IMG/VR virus record: IMGVR_UViG_3300006028_000001
Coordinates: 1-64,000 of that record
Reading direction: 5' to 3' (one strand)
Origin: a virus
Length of the DNA stretch: 64,000 nucleotides
The position numbers and the translations under genes are program-made. Position 1 is the stretch's first letter. Each line of letters opens with the position of its first letter. The notes under the pieces were generated by a model. It worked only from the letters and a program-made list of their open reading frames with translations. It did not search any database and was not told the origin of the DNA. This document shows positions 57,045-64,000 of this stretch, in pieces.

Positions 57045-59647
57045 CCCGTCACCTCCCGCGCTTCGGCCGCGCGTTCCTGCTGCCGCTCCACCTCGGCCGC
57101 CGACGGCGCCTGCGGGGCGGGCGACAGTGCCGCCAGCGCGGCCTGCGCCCGGGCCCGGCCCTTCTCAGTGACCCGGTAGTCGGTGTACTCGGTGCCCACC
57201 TTCACTCGCGTGATCAGCCCATCCGCCTCCAACCTCGATGCGGCCCGGGACAGCGTGGACGGCACCGGCGCCTTCCCCCCACCCACTGCGGTCAGCCAGG
57301 CGCGGTGGCCGAAAATCTGCGGCGAGTTGATACCCGGCGCGCCGGCGACGATCGCCAGCACCACATCCGCCGCCGGCAAGGCACCTCCCGTGGCCGGCGC
57401 CTCAACCGCCGAGGTGGCCAGCGACGTGGAGTCCTGCAGCAGGTTCGCCATCCCGTTCGGGCCTTGCCCGAGCCGCCACAGGTCCATCAGCCCCTCCCGC
57501 TCGAACACCGCCACCGTCTCCGCCGGCAGGGCGGGCGCGGTCAACAGCGGCGCGCCGTCCGGCGCGTACAGCTGGTCGAAGACGCAGCCGTCCTCGTCGG
57601 CGCGGGTGACAAACGCCGACCGCAGCGGAACCGGGGGCGCCTCCGCCGACACGGTCAGGCACATCCCGGCCAGCCTGGGCAGCGCCGACGGCATGTAGGT
57701 GCCGGTGTAGCCGGCCAGTCGCGCCTGCTGATCGGGCATCCGGTACAGCCGCAGTCGGGTCAGGCCGGTCAGGCCGCGCAGCACCGAGTTGTTCAGATCC
57801 TGCAGGCCGCCGCCCTGGGTGACCAGCTCCGTCATCTGCGCGGCGGTGCGTTCCAGCCGCTTCTGCTCCGTCAGGGCGCCGACGAACCCCGGGTCGGCGG
57901 CTTCCATGTGGAACTCCTCCCACACGTGCCGCATCGGCGGCCCGTCCCGGTCAACGTTCCACAGGGACTGTTCGGGGCGCAGCCGGCCATGCCGGTCCCG
58001 CTGCTTGCGCGACGCCAGATGCTGCTCGCGGCGTTTGCGTTCGGCGACGATGGACCGAAGGATGACGTCCCGGTGTTCGCGGGTAACACCGATGGGGAAC
58101 ACCCCGACGAAGTCGGCGTAGTCAACCAGCTGCTTCGGGTCGTACAACACGTCGAAGATCCCGGCGGCCAGGTCGTTGAGGAATGTCAAGATCGTTCCTG
58201 CCGTTTTGCCCCCGCCGGTGTGCCCAACCGTGAGTCCGCCGCCGGGCTGACCGGGCACGAACGCGGCCTCCTCCACGTCGTCGCCGAGGATGGACCGTCC
58301 GGTGTGCACGTAGATGGTGCCGTCTTTGGCGATGCGCACCCCGTCGCGGCCCTTCCACCGCACCGCACCACCCAGGGGCGCGTGGTCGGTCAGCAGCATC
58401 AGGCCGCGGTTGGCCCGGCCGTCGGGTCGGTCCACCAGGGACAGGTTTGACGAGTCGACACCAAGCATCGCGGCCAGCCATTCCCGCGACGACATCAGCG
58501 GCGGGGCGCCACCCAACCGGGCCACCAGCGCGCCCGGCTCTGATTCGATGGCGTACTCCCAGCCGATGCGCGTCACCTCCCCGGCGATGGGGGCGGTCAC
58601 CTCGCGGGTTTCCTCCGCGACGATCCAGGTGCGCTTCATCAGGAATCCGGCCGGCACGGTGTCGGAGCCGGCGATCTGCGCCCAACGGGCGGCCATCCGT
58701 CGGCCCATCGCTTCCGGGCTGTCGTCCTCCACAACAACCGGCGTCGCAACGGGCGCGGCGGCGAGACGGTCCGCCTCTTCCTGCGCCCGCCGGGCCGCGT
58801 CCTCGGCGCGTTGCCGGGCCAATTCCCGCAGCCGCCGGCGGGTTTCCCACAGCTCGTCCCAGTGGCTGCGGAACACCACCCACGACGCCAAACAGCCGGA
58901 CAGGATCACGACCGCGCCGTTGGGCAGGACCGGCTCCACGCCGAGCAACGCCGCCACACACAGCCACACCCCGGCGGCAAGCACCCCGGCGGCGACCAGC
59001 CGCGCCCGGGCGCGGGCCTTGCGGGCGGCGCGGCCCACCAGCCGCTCGTGGGCGCGGATCCGTTCGGCGACGTAGGCGGCGATGTAGGCCATCACCGCGC
59101 CGAAGGTGGCCAGCGCAACGCCGACGGCGGCGACCAGCGGCGGATCCGCGGTGGCGGCGGCAACCTCACCGGCGAGCAGCACCCCGGCGGAGGCCGCCAG
59201 CGACGGGGCGTGTCCGCGCATGTCGGCGGCGGTGCGGCGGGCCGCCTGTTCGGCTGCGGTTTTCGCTGCCTCGACCCGCGCAGTCGCAGCGTCGACCGCA
59301 CGTGCTCGGTAGCTCGCGCCGATTTCCCGGAGACGGTTCATCAGTTGCTGACGCGCGCCACCGACCGGATTCCGATCCGACGCGTCAACCGCGAACTCCA
59401 CGAGCCTCAATGGGTGTCGCGGGCAGCACGGCTCCGGGTTTTCCTCGGTTGTCGGTACCCACTGTTCCACCTCGCAACCAGGCTCGTGGCACAGGAACAG
59501 CCGGGCGCCGATCTGCCAGTTTTCGCCGACCGGCACGTGTCGCTCACCCTGCACGAGAGTGCCGTCAGCGGTGCGCCACACGTCGGACCACTTCAGCCCC
59601 GCAGGCAGTTTCGCCTTGGGTGCCTGGGTTGGGACTGGGGTGGTCAC
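57041..59647 (-). CDS. FtsK/TraB-like DNA translocase
   Basis: 868 aa, GTG with AGGAGGAC upstream. Hydrophobic helices near residues 150-275, then a RecA-like motor with Walker A VGHTGGGKTAG (about 474-484), the Walker B region and DGPPMRHVWEEFHME, and a winged-helix C-terminus (ASRLEADGLITRVKVGTEYTDYRVTEKG, about 790-840), as in FtsK gamma domains. TraB of actinomycete conjugative elements moves double-stranded DNA between mycelia. This is out of place in a typical siphovirus. Confidence 0.85.
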   Translation of the reverse strand: MTTPVPTQAPKAKLPAGLKWSDVWRTADGTLVQGERHVPVGENWQIGARLFLCHEPGCEVEQWVPTTEENPEPCCPRHPLRLVEFAVDASDRNPVGGARQQLMNRLREIGASYRARAVDAATARVEAAKTAAEQAARRTAADMRGHAPSLAASAGVLLAGEVAAATADPPLVAAVGVALATFGAVMAYIAAYVAERIRAHERLVGRAARKARARARLVAAGVLAAGVWLCVAALLGVEPVLPNGAVVILSGCLASWVVFRSHWDELWETRRRLRELARQRAEDAARRAQEEADRLAAAPVATPVVVEDDSPEAMGRRMAARWAQIAGSDTVPAGFLMKRTWIVAEETREVTAPIAGEVTRIGWEYAIESEPGALVARLGGAPPLMSSREWLAAMLGVDSSNLSLVDRPDGRANRGLMLLTDHAPLGGAVRWKGRDGVRIAKDGTIYVHTGRSILGDDVEEAAFVPGQPGGGLTVGHTGGGKTAGTILTFLNDLAAGIFDVLYDPKQLVDYADFVGVFPIGVTREHRDVILRSIVAERKRREQHLASRKQRDRHGRLRPEQSLWNVDRDGPPMRHVWEEFHMEAADPGFVGALTEQKRLERTAAQMTELVTQGGGLQDLNNSVLRGLTGLTRLRLYRMPDQQARLAGYTGTYMPSALPRLAGMCLTVSAEAPPVPLRSAFVTRADEDGCVFDQLYAPDGAPLLTAPALPAETVAVFEREGLMDLWRLGQGPNGMANLLQDSTSLATSAVEAPATGGALPAADVVLAIVAGAPGINSPQIFGHRAWLTAVGGGKAPVPSTLSRAASRLEADGLITRVKVGTEYTDYRVTEKGRARAQAALAALSPAPQAPSAAEVERQQERAAEAREVTG

Positions 59648-59660
59648 GGTTGTCCTCCTG

Positions 59661-59876
59661 CTATTCGTTGCTGGCGTCGGTCAGCGGTCCCCTGCGCAGC
59701 AACTCGTGCCACTGCCGGTAGTCCTCGTACGGCTGCCCGTTCTCGTCGGTGTGGCCGATGTGACCCAACCAAAGGTCGAGGACGTCGTGACGCCACAGAA
59801 TCCCGAAGCGGTCACGCACACGGGTCACATCGGGGCCTGGTTCGGCATCCATCGACCACGTCTTCGTCACGGTCAT
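59661..59876 (-). CDS. hypothetical protein
   Basis: 71 aa, ATG at 59876 with GGAGATGACC upstream. Mid-section RVRDRFGILWRHDVLDLWLGHIGHTDENGQPYEDYRQWHELLRRGPL is compact and acidic/aromatic. Part of a row of tiny genes feeding into the translocase gene. No family recognised. Confidence 0.65.
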   Translation of the reverse strand: MTVTKTWSMDAEPGPDVTRVRDRFGILWRHDVLDLWLGHIGHTDENGQPYEDYRQWHELLRRGPLTDASNE

Positions 59877-59880
59877 CTCC

Positions 59881-60087
59881 TCAAGACTCGAAGGTGACGT
59901 GCTCGATGTCCGCAAGGTAGATCTCCTCGGAGCCGCTGCTGGTGTCGATCGACACCAGACCCCGCGAATTGCCGTAGTACCAGTCGTGCAGCAGTTGGGT
60001 CGCCGTCTGGAAGTCGCGCGCGTCAACCGGGTTGACCTGCAGTTCGCGGCCGTTGCGCAGGCCAATTCGAAGCCTGGATGCGCTCAT
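59881..60087 (-). CDS. hypothetical protein
   Basis: 68 aa, ATG with AAAGGTGG upstream. A small beta protein (LRIGLRNGRELQVNPVDARDFQTATQLLHDWYYGNSRGLVSID). Unassigned; characteristic of actinomycete integrative elements. Confidence 0.65.
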   Translation of the reverse strand: MSASRLRIGLRNGRELQVNPVDARDFQTATQLLHDWYYGNSRGLVSIDTSSGSEEIYLADIEHVTFES

Positions 60088-60100
60088 CGCTCCACCTTTC

Positions 60101-60313
60101 TCATTTGCCGTAGTCGGCGCCGTAGTCCTCGCGGATGTCGAAGTCGTGGTCGGTACAGAACCGGTATGCCGAGCGCGGGTCGGACGGCTTCCGGCAGTAC
60201 GTCAGGCTGGGGGTGCCGAACGCTGTGTTCCACGAGCAGCGGCCGGCCGACGTCAACCCCCACTCCTCATCGGTGTACCGGTCACGCGACAGCAGCGGCT
60301 GAAGGTTGGTCAC
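60101..60313 (-). CDS. hypothetical protein
   Basis: 70 aa, ATG preceded by GAACGGAG. Aromatic and polar, with four Cys residues spread through LTSAGRCSWNTAFGTPSLTYCRKP and YRFCTDH. No family recognised. Confidence 0.6.
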   Translation of the reverse strand: MTNLQPLLSRDRYTDEEWGLTSAGRCSWNTAFGTPSLTYCRKPSDPRSAYRFCTDHDFDIREDYGADYGK

Positions 60314-60331
60314 TGAGTTCTCCGTTCCCGT

Positions 60332-60520
60332 TCAGCAAACGACCAGATCAGTAGCGGCTTCGACGTGGACCTCTTCCACTGGCGTCATCGGCGTCCAAGG
60401 GTGACGCTCATCCCGGAGGCCGCCGCACCGAGGGCTACCCGTCCAGCACAGTCCGATCCGGCCGCAGGCGGTGCACCGGTACGGCACCGGTGGGGTGTCG
60501 TCGTCGAGTTCGAAGTACAC
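60332..60520 (-). CDS. small zinc-finger-like protein
   Basis: 62 aa. YRCTACGRIGLCWTGSPRCGG contains Cys pairs compatible with one zinc site. No family recognised. No strong Shine-Dalgarno on the minus strand. Confidence 0.55.
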   Translation of the reverse strand: MYFELDDDTPPVPYRCTACGRIGLCWTGSPRCGGLRDERHPWTPMTPVEEVHVEAATDLVVC

Positions 60521-60529
60521 GTCGATCCA

Positions 60530-60751
60530 CTACCGGTTACTGCGGGCGTCTTGGCGTTCACCGGTTCCGTCGAGCAGATCCAGTTGGGCTGTGGTGACCG
60601 GCCGTCCGTCCGGATACTCGCGGTCGTCGTCGAACAGCACGTACGACGACGTCTCGGGGCTGTCGGTGCCCCAGTTGTGACGGCCCTGATAGGTGCCGGC
60701 CATCCGCAACTGCCGGTGGAACACCCGGTCGCCCTCGCTGAACTGGCTCAT
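60530..60751 (-). CDS. hypothetical protein
   Basis: 73 aa, beta-rich (FSEGDRVFHRQLRMAGTYQGRHNWGTDSPETSSYVLFDDDREYPDGRPVTTAQL). This looks like a small barrel. Overlaps the next upstream gene by 4 bp. Confidence 0.6.
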   Translation of the reverse strand: MSQFSEGDRVFHRQLRMAGTYQGRHNWGTDSPETSSYVLFDDDREYPDGRPVTTAQLDLLDGTGERQDARSNR

Positions 60752-61002
60752 CGGTCCGCCATCACCTTCCGGACTCGCTGTACCGCACGCGCGGCCTCGT
60801 CAGGGCTGGCCTCGCCGATCCATTCGCGGTCAGAAATGTTGTCCCATTTACAGATGATGGGCCGTCGGCGCGCGGCTTCGTCCCAGCCGGGATCGTCGGT
60901 AAGTGCGTGCCACGCGCCGAAGGGACCGGGGTGCTCATCGACTCGAACCCACGTGTAGCCGCAGTTGTCCAACCAGGCGGTGTGGTTGTCGGGCTCCCTC
61001 AT
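60748..61002 (-). CDS. hypothetical protein
   Basis: 84 aa, ATG at 61002. LDNCGYTWVRVDEHPGPFGAWHALTDDPGWDEAARRR resembles small beta-rich proteins often seen beside other integrative-element genes. Overlaps both neighbours by 4 bp. Confidence 0.6.
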   Translation of the reverse strand: MREPDNHTAWLDNCGYTWVRVDEHPGPFGAWHALTDDPGWDEAARRRPIICKWDNISDREWIGEASPDEAARAVQRVRKVMADR

Positions 61003-61268
61003 CGTTCGACCTTCCTCATCAGGTGCATGTCGCGGCCGGCCAAGCGCACAGCCGCCGCCCGCATTTCGGTTGTCAGGCCGGCGCGGTCCGGGTCGGGCTC
61101 CAGTTGGATGTCGCGGCGGTCGTCCATCTCGACCAGGGCGCGGTCCAACTCGTCCGCGTCGACGTCGGCAAGTTGGGCACGCAGGTCGGCGAGGTGGATG
61201 CCCCCGCCGGGCCTGGAGGTCAGGTCGGCGTAGGCGGCGAGGATTCGCTCCGGCAACGTGCTCACCAC
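60999..61268 (-). CDS. hypothetical helical protein
   Basis: 89 aa, GTG start. Helical (PERILAAYADLTSRPGGGIHLADLRAQLADVDADELDRALVEMDD), the order of a winged-helix domain without an obvious wing. May bind DNA. Confidence 0.55.
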   Translation of the reverse strand: MVSTLPERILAAYADLTSRPGGGIHLADLRAQLADVDADELDRALVEMDDRRDIQLEPDPDRAGLTTEMRAAAVRLAGRDMHLMRKVER

Positions 61269-61495
61269 GCACCCGCCGTCAAGACGCGTGTCCCCGGCGG
61301 TTCATGCCGAATGAATCCGTGCGGATATTCGGCGGCGAGCAGATCACGAGCCCACTGGACACAGATCGGGTCGTTGCACACCGACAGGCCGCAGCGCGTT
61401 CCGTCGACGTTCAGTTCCTGCCGGGCCAAGGCGGGGCAGTCGTCGGCCTGGCAAGGCGTCCGGACGCTCACCGTTCCATCGCTCGGTGCGGTCAC
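61262..61495 (-). CDS. hypothetical Cys-rich protein
   Basis: 77 aa. CQADDCPALARQELNVDGTRCGLSVCNDPIC has five Cys residues, compatible with one or two metal sites. The 5' flank holds a tandem CGACCATCA repeat. No family recognised. Confidence 0.55.
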   Translation of the reverse strand: MTAPSDGTVSVRTPCQADDCPALARQELNVDGTRCGLSVCNDPICVQWARDLLAAEYPHGFIRHEPPGTRVLTAGAW

Positions 61496-61506
61496 CCACC
61501 CTCGGC

Positions 61507-61540
61507 ACGACCATCACGACCATCACGACCATCACGACCA
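61507..61540. repeat. 9-bp tandem repeat
   Basis: ACGACCATC occurs nearly four times in tandem (61507-61540) between two small minus-strand genes. It overlaps the 3' end of the gene at 61532. Confidence 0.8.
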
Positions 61541-61786
61541 GTCGATCGGCGCGTCACGGATCACCCGACGGACATCCGCCTCCGACAAGCCACGCGCCTG
61601 CCCGAACCGCACCATGTCCGCGTCGTCCCAGCCGGAATTGTGCAGCCGCACCATCGCCCCACCCCGGTCACCGGCCTGCCACAACTCGTCAGCGGCGTTC
61701 TCCGCCCGCTGCCGAGCCACCTCCCGCGCCTGCACGTCCAGCTCCTCGGCCTGCCGGCGCAGCGCCTCGTCACGCTCAAAACCCAC
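61532..61786 (-). CDS. hypothetical helical protein
   Basis: 84 aa, GTG. Charged N-terminal helix (FERDEALRRQAEELDVQAREVARQRAENAADELWQAGDRG), then a small C-terminal domain (MVRFGQARGLSEADVRRVIRDA) with an HTH-like turn. Could bind DNA. Confidence 0.55.
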   Translation of the reverse strand: MGFERDEALRRQAEELDVQAREVARQRAENAADELWQAGDRGGAMVRLHNSGWDDADMVRFGQARGLSEADVRRVIRDAPIDWS

Positions 61787-61798
61787 CGTCGTCTCCCA

Positions 61799-62407
61799 TC
61801 ACCTGTTGTCGAGAAAATCCAGAGCCGCCCGCAGCAACGGAGGCTGCGGCCCGTACAGCCACCCACCAACCCGGTCCGCCACATCCCGCTCAAGTTCCGC
61901 GAGGCTGCCGAACCGGAACCAGGCGGCCTCCCGTGCGTCGTCACCCGCCACCACCGGCAGCCGCGCCGGAACCGCCAACACCGCCACGGTGGTGCACATC
62001 CACGCCTCGTCGGTGTTGCGCGGATCGTGCGCGAACCCGGCCCACACCACCTGCGGCGCCACACCCGCCAGACTCAGGCCGGTCTCCTCGGCCAGCTCCC
62101 GCAGCAGCGTCTCCCCCGCTGACTCACCCGGTTCGACACGGCCACCCGGCACCGCCCAACCGCCGCCGTCCACCCGGTTGATCAGAAGAATCCACCGCTG
62201 CCCAGGTTCGTTCGCGACCACCACCGGGTCGGCGGCCTGGTTTTCACCCCACAGCCGCAGCCAGCCACGACCCGCAATCCCGATACGCTCGCAAGGGTTG
62301 ACCGGGCGGCCGTCCACGACACCGAACGGGACAATCGCAGCCGCCAGCCGTGGGGCGAAGTCCACCTGTGTCGGGTCGTCCGGGTCGACGTACGGCTGGC
62401 TGCTCAC
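61799..62407 (-). CDS. Nudix hydrolase
   Basis: 202 aa. Nudix box GGRVEPGESAGETLLRELAEETG near residue 87 has all conserved Gly, Glu and Arg residues. WAVPGG in front and AWFRF later are typical. Substrate likely a nucleoside diphosphate derivative. Nudix genes recur in actinomycete integrative-conjugative elements, supporting that reading of the region. It overlaps the next gene by 4 bp. Confidence 0.9.
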   Translation of the reverse strand: MSSQPYVDPDDPTQVDFAPRLAAAIVPFGVVDGRPVNPCERIGIAGRGWLRLWGENQAADPVVVANEPGQRWILLINRVDGGGWAVPGGRVEPGESAGETLLRELAEETGLSLAGVAPQVVWAGFAHDPRNTDEAWMCTTVAVLAVPARLPVVAGDDAREAAWFRFGSLAELERDVADRVGGWLYGPQPPLLRAALDFLDNR

Positions 62408-62640
62408 TGCGTCGCCTCCGCGAGATACTGCTCGGCGGCATCCCCGAGCAGCCTGCGCATCAGCTCGGCCAAGGTGTCGCCCTGCTTGGGCCGCAGCCCC
62501 GCCGCCTGCCCCGCCTCGTCGGGGACGGCGGCGTACCGACCGAACCCGTCAGGGGCGATCCACCACTTCTCGCCGTTTTCGGTTGTCACCACGGCACGCC
62601 GGTTGTTCGCGTACCACGTCACCAAAGGTTGGTCGCTCAC
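62404..62640 (-). CDS. hypothetical protein
   Basis: 78 aa, GTG at 62640. Starts with a beta hairpin (PLVTWYANNRRAVVTTENGEKWWIAPDGFGRYAAVPDE), followed by helices. Overlaps neighbours by 4 bp. Confidence 0.6.
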   Translation of the reverse strand: MSDQPLVTWYANNRRAVVTTENGEKWWIAPDGFGRYAAVPDEAGQAAGLRPKQGDTLAELMRRLLGDAAEQYLAEATQ

Positions 62641-62828
62641 CGCACGCTCCAAGCCCGATGCACACCGGTCAGCACGTAGATCCCCGCCGCGTCCGCAGCC
62701 GTCGGAAACTCCCGACCGGCGGCCTCCTGCGACCGCACCCACCGGATGCACCGCTCGGCAGCCTCCGGGCTGGTGAAGTGCGCGTCGACGTACTCACGCA
62801 GCTCGCCGTCATCCACAGGAGTGCTCAC
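62637..62828 (-). CDS. hypothetical protein
   Basis: 63 aa, GTG at 62828. Acidic N-terminus (VDDGELREYVDAHFTSPEAAERCIRWVRSQE), then helical. No family recognised. Overlaps both neighbours. Confidence 0.6.
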   Translation of the reverse strand: MSTPVDDGELREYVDAHFTSPEAAERCIRWVRSQEAAGREFPTAADAAGIYVLTGVHRAWSVR

Positions 62829-63088
62829 CGCGGATCACCCACCACGGCGTGGATCGCCTCGTCGAGGGTGGGGAACCGCTGCGGGGCGAACTGCCGCGCC
62901 GCCGCCCACGCCTGATCACTCCACAGGTAGGTGTCGTCCTTGGCCCGGTACACCACCCAGCCGTCGCCACCGAGCGGGAGTGCCGGAAGCGCGGAGAGGT
63001 CTCCGTCCTTCTCGTCGAGAATCGTGGCGGTACCGTCGTCGTGCAGCACCACCCGCGAATCCTTGTCGTATCCGCTCACGGTCTTCAC
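62825..63088 (-). CDS. hypothetical protein
   Basis: 87 aa, GTG at 63088 chosen because AAGGAGATCAGGAAC precedes it. Beta-rich (SGYDKDSRVVLHDDGTATILDEKDGDLSALPALPLGGDGWVVYRAKDDTYLW). No family recognised. Confidence 0.6.
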   Translation of the reverse strand: MKTVSGYDKDSRVVLHDDGTATILDEKDGDLSALPALPLGGDGWVVYRAKDDTYLWSDQAWAAARQFAPQRFPTLDEAIHAVVGDPR

Positions 63089-63176
63089 GTTCCTGATCTC
63101 CTTCAATAGACGACCGGGCCGGTTGGCCACCGCGACGGCCCCGAACCAACGCCGGGGCCGCACGGAAACCAGCCGG

Positions 63177-63998
63177 TCAGTCGGCGGTCGCGGCCGACAC
63201 GAACTCGCCGGTCGCCCCAGCCGTGTGCAGCGTGTCCTGCGCGTCCTGCGCCGGCTTCAACCCCGCCTCCGCCGCGGCGACATGATCCGAGGCCGCCGCA
63301 GACGCATCCGACACGTTGGACACATGCCGGCCAAGCTGCGCGGCCACCGCGCCCGCCTCATCCAGCGCCTGCCGGGTGGCTGCGGTGGCGCCAGCGGCGT
63401 TGGCCCGCTCCGACGCCGCCGTCACCGCACCGTCCAAGGCGGCACGTGCCCCGCCCATCTGGTCGTTCAGATCCTGGATCCGCGCCAGATGACCACGGAT
63501 GGCGGCCAGGTCGGCCACGACCAGATCCAGGTTGGTTTCCCCCGTAGGCGCGCCGGCCGCCGGGGTGGCTGTCGATGTGGGCATGGTTCCTCCTGCGTTT
63601 TTTGCGGTTGTGGTGTCAGTAGTTGGTTCCGGCTGCGGTGTGCCGGTCGGGTCTTCCTCACCCGCGGCCCACGGCGGCGGGGTGGGCGCCGCCTCCGGCT
63701 CGGGTTCTGGATCCCACTTCACCGGCGGCGTTACCTCCGGCTGGTCACCGGTGGACTCCGGCGGCACGACGCCTTGGGGTTGCTCGTCACCCGGCCTGGT
63801 GCGGGCCACCTGCCCGGCGGGGGCGCCGGCGCGGCGGGCCTGCTGCGCCGCGACCCACCCCGCACGGAAACCGGCACCGAAACGCCCACCCGCCCGGTAG
63901 GTGCGATCAGCCGACACAATCAGCCGCGCCCACCAGCGCCGCGCCGCCGAACCGGCACGCACCGCCCACGACGGCTGCGCGGGACGCTTCGCCGGATC
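63177..63998 (-). CDS. hypothetical protein, continues beyond the window
   Basis: At least 273 codons with the N-terminus outside the window. The visible start (KRPAQPSWAVRAGSAARRWWARLIVSADRTYRAGGRFGAGFRAGW) is basic, then a Pro/Glu-rich spacer and a C-terminal coiled coil (VADLAAIRGHLARIQDLNDQMGG, AGAVAAQLGRHVSNVSDASAAASDHV). Likely a membrane-associated transfer protein; long Ala-rich coiled coil is typical of actinomycete element proteins. Confidence 0.6.
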   Translation of the reverse strand, partial: DPAKRPAQPSWAVRAGSAARRWWARLIVSADRTYRAGGRFGAGFRAGWVAAQQARRAGAPAGQVARTRPGDEQPQGVVPPESTGDQPEVTPPVKWDPEPEPEAAPTPPPWAAGEEDPTGTPQPEPTTDTTTAKNAGGTMPTSTATPAAGAPTGETNLDLVVADLAAIRGHLARIQDLNDQMGGARAALDGAVTAASERANAAGATAATRQALDEAGAVAAQLGRHVSNVSDASAAASDHVAAAEAGLKPAQDAQDTLHTAGATGEFVSAATAD

Positions 63999-64000
63999 CG

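Noticed and set aside
61532-62064. Minus-strand frame at 61561-62064 over the Nudix gene
   Set aside because: Alternative frame of the Nudix gene with extreme Arg/Trp/Cys content.
3-63998. Integrase, repressor or portal-independent integration genes
   Set aside because: I searched for serine or tyrosine recombinase motifs and a divergent immunity region and saw none, so they are not claimed.

Overview
The window is about 68-70% G+C by eye, with many GTG/TTG starts, 4-base ATGA/GTGA gene overlaps and actinobacterial families (DUF397, Gp3-like recombination directionality factor, FDXHR zinc protein, FtsK/TraB translocase). It looks like a temperate siphovirus-type phage or prophage of a high-GC actinomycete, most likely Micromonosporaceae or a relative. 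The host assignment is an inference. No integrase, repressor or chromosomal host gene is visible, so the element extends past both ends.

Region 1 (3-20151, all +) is the early/replication arm. It holds the end of a PD-(D/E)XK exonuclease, a Gp3-like RDF, a DnaQ-type exonuclease, an Xre regulator, a RusA resolvase, a SLOG protein, SSB, a large cytosine-methylase-like protein with an 11-codon leader ORF, a DnaN clamp, a primase-helicase and many tiny unknown genes. Seven intergenic copies of a bipartite motif (GCAACC-N14-GACGTA) precede short operons and look like ECF-type promoters. Just after the primase-helicase lies a relatively A+T-rich array of eleven AAGTCACG sites with exact 31-bp geometry, the best candidate for a replication origin.

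Region 2 (20158-55998, nearly all +) is the late arm. A promoter followed at once by an intrinsic terminator opens it. Appendage-like genes, including a fibre with about 23 copies of a 20-residue repeat, come before the terminase. Then follow terminase, a portal fused to a Nudix domain and apparently joined to a MuF domain by a -1 ribosomal frameshift, XkdF-like protease, scaffold, capsid, connectors, tail tube, tail chaperones (possible +1 shift), a 1269-aa tape measure with NlpC/P60 domain, minor tail proteins and a lipoprotein SGNH esterase with FG-GAP repeats. The lysis genes are an M15-like endolysin and several small membrane proteins. A cysteine-peptidase-like cargo gene, a divergent minus-strand gene, a LuxR-type HTH and a tRNA-like sequence interrupt the lysis block. 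A strong terminator at 55937-55998 closes this arm.

Region 3 (56033-end, all -) looks like the transfer/maintenance module of an actinomycete integrative-conjugative element. It has DUF397, a GIY-YIG membrane protein overlapping an FtsK/TraB-like translocase, about a dozen small unknown genes and a Nudix hydrolase. A complete phage late arm joined to a conjugation-type translocase suggests a phage/ICE hybrid or phage-plasmid, or two elements lying side by side.
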